Assembly (NCBI GenBank): GCA_035319125.1
Contig: DATHDG010000015.1
Location: 1 to 64,000, forward strand
Source of the DNA: Fen-1308 sp035319125
GTDB lineage: Bacteria; Nitrospirota; Thermodesulfovibrionia; Thermodesulfovibrionales; Dissulfurispiraceae
Direction: 5' to 3'
DNA length: 64,000 bases
This document shows, piece by piece, positions 60,860 through 64,000 of the stretch; position 1 is the stretch's first letter, and the number at the start of each line of letters is the position of its first letter. Under the pieces are notes generated by a model. That model did not search any database. It worked only from the letters and a program-made list of their open reading frames with translations, and was not told where the DNA came from. A program made the translations under genes and the position numbers.

Positions 60860-61369
60860 GCAAAATCAACTCGTTGGCTGCAAGACCGCGGAGGGCATGG
60901 TACATCTCGAAACTGAGATTGTCAGGTGTTGTCATAAGCGTGGAGTACAAACGCAAATGATTAATGATTCATGTATTGCGCTACGAGAAATTGTTGGTGC
61001 AGACCGAAATTTTTGCCAATTAGTGAGGCTGCATCTTTTTCACGGCCGATGGATTAAGGTTACAATCGACATTTTACGCGGCCGAATCGTCATATAAAAT
61101 TCCGGGCCGACAAAGGCAGCTCCTCCCCAGAAAGACAACCGCGAAGTTCGGGACTCTATTTGCGCCCTGAAGCAAAGAGGCCGGCGAGAACTTACTATTT
61201 GTATCCTGCCGACGAGTTTTGATATGTTCTTCAGGGAATATCCAGTCTCTGCGATATTTGCTGGGTGAGGATTAAGCAGGTGTATCTGCCTATTCCAGCC
61301 CGGGAAGAAAATCAGAGACCGGCTAAATAATAATCCGTCTTTCTTCCTTGCAATTGCACTTGCTGCGCT
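60860..61369. other. Intergenic region, no recognised gene
   Basis: This 510-bp stretch contains one short open frame (60897-61097) without a ribosome-binding site and with an unremarkable composition. No RNA gene or strong hairpin was seen. Confidence 0.5.
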
Positions 61370-62515
61370 TTATTTTATATGCGCCGCTATGCCCTTAATA
61401 TCCTTTAGCGGACAGACGGTTATCTTTTCGTCGATAGGATAAACATGCTTGCCTGGACAAACAATCCAGACATGTTCAAGTTGAAGTGACAGGATGGCAG
61501 TATGCAGGGATCTGGTTGCTTTCGGCGCTTCGCTGAACTTGAATTCAACACCGTACCTGCGGCCTCCGCGCATGAACATCAGATCAAGCTCTGCGCCCCC
61601 ATGCGTTGCCCAGAAAAAAGCTTCGGACGGCCCGACGCTCTGCAGCACCTGCTCCAAAGCAAAACCCTCCCATGAAGCTCCTACTCGCGGATGACCTATC
61701 AGTTCGTGCAGATTGTTCAGGGTCAGAAGCGCATGAAGTATTCCTGAGTCTCGCAAAAAGAGCTTGGGAGCTTTCACCTGTCGCTTAGCAATATTTTCGT
61801 GCCACGGCTGAAGCTGCCGGACCATAAATGTCCCGGTCAGGACATCAAGATACGATCTAACAGTTTTATCGGAAAGCCCTAACGATCGTCCTAACTCTGA
61901 GCCATTCCAGGTCTGCCCGTGGTAGTGAGCCAGCATCGTCCAGAAACGCCTCAACGCGGCAGCAGCGATCCTGATGCCGAGCTGCGGTATATCGCGCTCA
62001 AGAAAAGTCCGGATGAACCCCTCCCGCCATGCCAGGCTGTCCACTTCAGATTTGGCTAGAAAAGACCTCGGAAAACCGCCCCGAACCCAGAGCTTTCTAT
62101 CCGCAGAAACTGACACTTCATCAAGTATAAATCCGGAAAGTTCGATAAATTCAACGCGACCTGCCAGTGATTCGGATACATTAGCTACGATGTGAGGAGA
62201 TGCGCTTCCCAATATCAGGAAACGCGTGCGTCTACCCGGTCGGTCGGCCAAGACCCGCAGGACAGGAAAAAGCTCAGGCATCGCCTGAATTTCGTCAAGA
62301 ATTACCGTGCCTGATGCGGCGCCCAAAACGAGTTCCGGATTTTGCAGCCGGCGCCTGTCCGAAACAGCTTCTAGATCGAAGAATATCGAATCATCACCGG
62401 CAATCATTCGTGCAAGCGTAGTCTTCCCGCACTGCCGCGGGCCAAGCAATGCAACCACAGGTGCACGCTTCAGTGCAGTAAGCACTTGATTTATGAAGAA
62501 CGGCCTATCTATCAT
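61370..62515 (-). CDS. AAA-family ATPase with DUF4143
   Basis: This 381-residue protein has Walker A LLGPRQCGKTTLAR and Walker B GTVILDEIQAMPELF in an N-terminal ATPase, then a DUF4143 domain with GASWEGFALEQVLQSVG, ELDLMFMRGGRRYGVEFKFSEAPKAT (a PD-(D/E)xK-like core: Glu-Leu-Asp, Glu-Phe-Lys) and a closing region. Such proteins are widespread in mobile regions with unknown purpose. The gene stands alone. Confidence 0.88.
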   Translation of the reverse strand: MIDRPFFINQVLTALKRAPVVALLGPRQCGKTTLARMIAGDDSIFFDLEAVSDRRRLQNPELVLGAASGTVILDEIQAMPELFPVLRVLADRPGRRTRFLILGSASPHIVANVSESLAGRVEFIELSGFILDEVSVSADRKLWVRGGFPRSFLAKSEVDSLAWREGFIRTFLERDIPQLGIRIAAAALRRFWTMLAHYHGQTWNGSELGRSLGLSDKTVRSYLDVLTGTFMVRQLQPWHENIAKRQVKAPKLFLRDSGILHALLTLNNLHELIGHPRVGASWEGFALEQVLQSVGPSEAFFWATHGGAELDLMFMRGGRRYGVEFKFSEAPKATRSLHTAILSLQLEHVWIVCPGKHVYPIDEKITVCPLKDIKGIAAHIK

Positions 62516-62635
62516 CGTTAAATATTATACCATGAAATCTCGGAGTATAATTCCGAATTATCATGTTTATCATCTTGGCTATATACCTCGGCTGGTGGGT
62601 AGAATAGAGGAATGGCACAGTGGCTGGTTCGCTTG

Positions 62636-62828
62636 CTATCCCTCTATCAATCTCACTATTTCTCCCACGCTCTTCACTATCTGCCCGTGGCCTTCGTGGA
62701 TGTATATCCCCATCTGCGCGATAAGAGAGTATGCGACCGCAAACTGGGCAAGGGCATAGCCCGCAATCGTGAACTGGCTTATACTAATGATAGCGATTCC
62801 GAACTGAGAGAGCGTAAAATGGTTTCAT
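62636..62828 (-). pseudogene. Frameshifted small membrane protein with SQF/AQF repeats
   Basis: From ATG 62828, behind TAGGAG, the frame reads MKPFYALS then shifts: with one extra T in the CTCTCT run, the next frame reads QFGIAIISISQFTIAGYALAQF and goes on with AVAYSLIAQMGIYIHEGHGQIVKSVGEIVRLIEG to a stop at 62636. Repeating S/A-Q-F units at 9-11 residue spacing and a His-rich HEGHG end look like a real small membrane protein. Either a sequencing error, a mutation or a programmed shift broke it. I do not know the family. Confidence 0.55.
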
Positions 62829-62977
62829 AAAACACTCCTATCGGTTGCATAGGCCCGCAGGCCCTGATGCTGTATCGTGGTAACTTGCCGTCTTCCATAA
62901 TTATAGTTTATATTAGTTCACTTTACTTTTACCCCGCAGACCGGGTATCCCCTGCTTTCGAAAAAGGACCTGCAATA

Positions 62978-64000
62978 ATGCTAAAAGGGTATTCTATGCA
63001 TTATGGAAGAGACTCTATGAGTTTCAGCCTCGATCAATCGCTGGTATCGGCGGTGCTCAGGATCAAGGATTGCCCCAGCCTTGCCGACCCGGCAGAAGCG
63101 GTGCGCAAGGCCATTCGAAATCCCATAGACTCTACTCCCCTGCGCGAAATCGTCAAGCCGGGAGAGACAGTCACGTTCATCGTCAACGATCCCACCCGCG
63201 TAGCCAACAGCCATGTATTTCTGCCGGTAATGATAAGGGAACTTAATGATGCCGGCGTTCCAGACTCTAACATGAGGATCATCTTTGCCCTCGGAACTCA
63301 CCGTGCCATGACCGAAAAAGAGATGGCTGAAACTGTCGGCGAAGAGATAGCTGTGCGCATCAAGATGTATAACTCAGAATGTAAGGATGAAAGCCAGTTC
63401 GTATATTTTGGCACTACTTCGCGGAGTACAAAGGTCTCATTCCATAAAGTCGCGGCTGAAGCTGATCATATCATCTGCACGGGAAGCGTCGTGCATCACT
63501 TCTTTGCCGGGTTCGGGGGCGGCAGGAAGGCTCTGTTTCCAGGCGTCTCAGCCTATGAGACAATACGGCATAATCACAGTTTCATGATGGACCCCAATGC
63601 CGTGATCGGCAGGCTCCATGGCAATCCTATCTACGAAGACCAGATAGAGGGTGCCGAAATGTGCAGACCATCGTTTCTGCTGAATGTGGTGCTGAATGAG
63701 AATTACGAATTCCTGCGGATCTTTGCCGGGGATTATATAGCCGCTCATCTGGAAGCGTGCAAATTTGTCGAGAGCGTTTACAGCACTTCTCTGGAGAAAG
63801 AAGCAGACCTGGTCATAGCAAGCTGCGGCGGTTTTCCTAAGGACATAAATATCTATCAGCTCCAGAAGACCATGGACAACGCCTGGTGCGCAGTTCGCGA
63901 AGGCGGTGTGGTCATCATCCTGGGAGAATGCTGCGAGGGCTCAGGGTCGGCCCTATACGAACAAACAATGCGCGAGTGCAGGACGCCGGAGCGTATTGCG
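62978..64000 (+). CDS. LarA-family (DUF2088) nickel-pincer enzyme, 3' truncated by window end
   Basis: This 341-codon partial frame starts at ATG 62978 and runs off the window. LarA signatures are FIVNDPTRVANS, FALGTHRAMTEKEM, CTGSVVHHFFAGFGGGRKALFPGVS (His residues and the Lys that binds the pyridinium-dithio nickel cofactor) and IASCGGFPKDINIYQLQK. LarA is a lactate racemase, but most homologues act on other 2-hydroxyacids, so the substrate is open. AAAAAGGAC lies upstream. CooT at 24.7 kb is another nickel-linked gene here. ATG 62996 is an alternative start. Confidence 0.88.
   Translation, partial: MLKGYSMHYGRDSMSFSLDQSLVSAVLRIKDCPSLADPAEAVRKAIRNPIDSTPLREIVKPGETVTFIVNDPTRVANSHVFLPVMIRELNDAGVPDSNMRIIFALGTHRAMTEKEMAETVGEEIAVRIKMYNSECKDESQFVYFGTTSRSTKVSFHKVAAEADHIICTGSVVHHFFAGFGGGRKALFPGVSAYETIRHNHSFMMDPNAVIGRLHGNPIYEDQIEGAEMCRPSFLLNVVLNENYEFLRIFAGDYIAAHLEACKFVESVYSTSLEKEADLVIASCGGFPKDINIYQLQKTMDNAWCAVREGGVVIILGECCEGSGSALYEQTMRECRTPERIA

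Noticed and set aside
60897..61097. 66-codon open frame after the CbbO-type gene
   Set aside because: No ribosome-binding site, no motif, and composition not distinct from non-coding sequence.
1..64000. CRISPR array or prophage
   Set aside because: I saw no regularly spaced repeats and no phage structural genes.

Overview
The window looks like a chromosomal segment of a Gram-negative anaerobe or microaerophile. It carries an LPS and outer-membrane block (bamA-skp-lpxD-fabZ-lpxA-lpxI), two large multiheme c-type cytochromes, a DsrC-like protein, CooT and DUF3842, a LarA-type protein and a tmRNA with tag ANNELALAA. This mix fits Nitrospirota (Thermodesulfovibrio-like) or a neighbouring Desulfobacterota-type lineage. 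The assignment is an inference from gene content, since there is no rRNA here.

Layout. Positions 1-5.1 kb form an accessory region that resembles part of an integron cassette array. Short promoterless genes (two toxin-antitoxin pairs, DUF1772, cupin, VOC, and a broken pyrimidine-dimer glycosylase) are separated by five attC-like foldback sites. A complete IS481-type element and a 143-bp remnant of its left end interrupt the array; no integrase gene is visible. Positions 5.4-7 kb hold a lipoprotein and a barnase/barstar pair. Positions 7-24 kb are mostly housekeeping and signalling: LOG protein, cold-shock protein, xseAB, a 12-haem cytochrome, an ArsS-type radical SAM pair, a diguanylate cyclase, tmRNA and YihY. 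Positions 24-37 kb hold CooT, a lipoate ligase, the Lpx/Bam operon on the minus strand, and ROK-lepA-lepB-ribE on the plus strand. Positions 38-48 kb hold ribBA, tRNA-Arg(CCG), a cysteine desulfurase, a molybdenum hydroxylase pair, an Ada-like repair protein, acetyl-CoA synthetase and a PilZ-receiver fusion. Positions 49-61 kb hold an 8-haem cytochrome, a metal-related operon, DsrC and a CbbQ/CbbO-type ATPase-VWA pair. The window ends inside a LarA-family gene.

The most notable result is evidence for selenocysteine coding at two loci that ordinary gene callers truncate or miss. (1) A MerB (alkylmercury lyase)-like gene on the minus strand (52259-52870) has an in-frame TGA directly after a Cys. 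It is followed by 43 more codons that match the MerB C-terminus, and a 7-bp hairpin with a G-containing loop sits 18 nt after the TGA, as expected of a bacterial SECIS. Anchored on the downstream Phe-Phe, the Sec falls at the position of the catalytic MerB cysteine 159. (2) A 61-residue two-helix membrane protein at 16976-17161 has TGA as codon 5, a good ribosome-binding site and a hairpin 20 nt downstream.

The MerB-like gene is last in a compact four-gene operon: a ferredoxin/HdrB-like domain fused to a VTT (TVP38/TMEM64) membrane domain, a second VTT protein, a YdjY-domain protein with a Cys-rich N-terminus, and the Sec-MerB. It resembles the ydjX-ydjY-ydjZ arrangement of E. coli with added redox and organometal modules. 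I propose it as a candidate redox-coupled organomercury or other organometal processing system.
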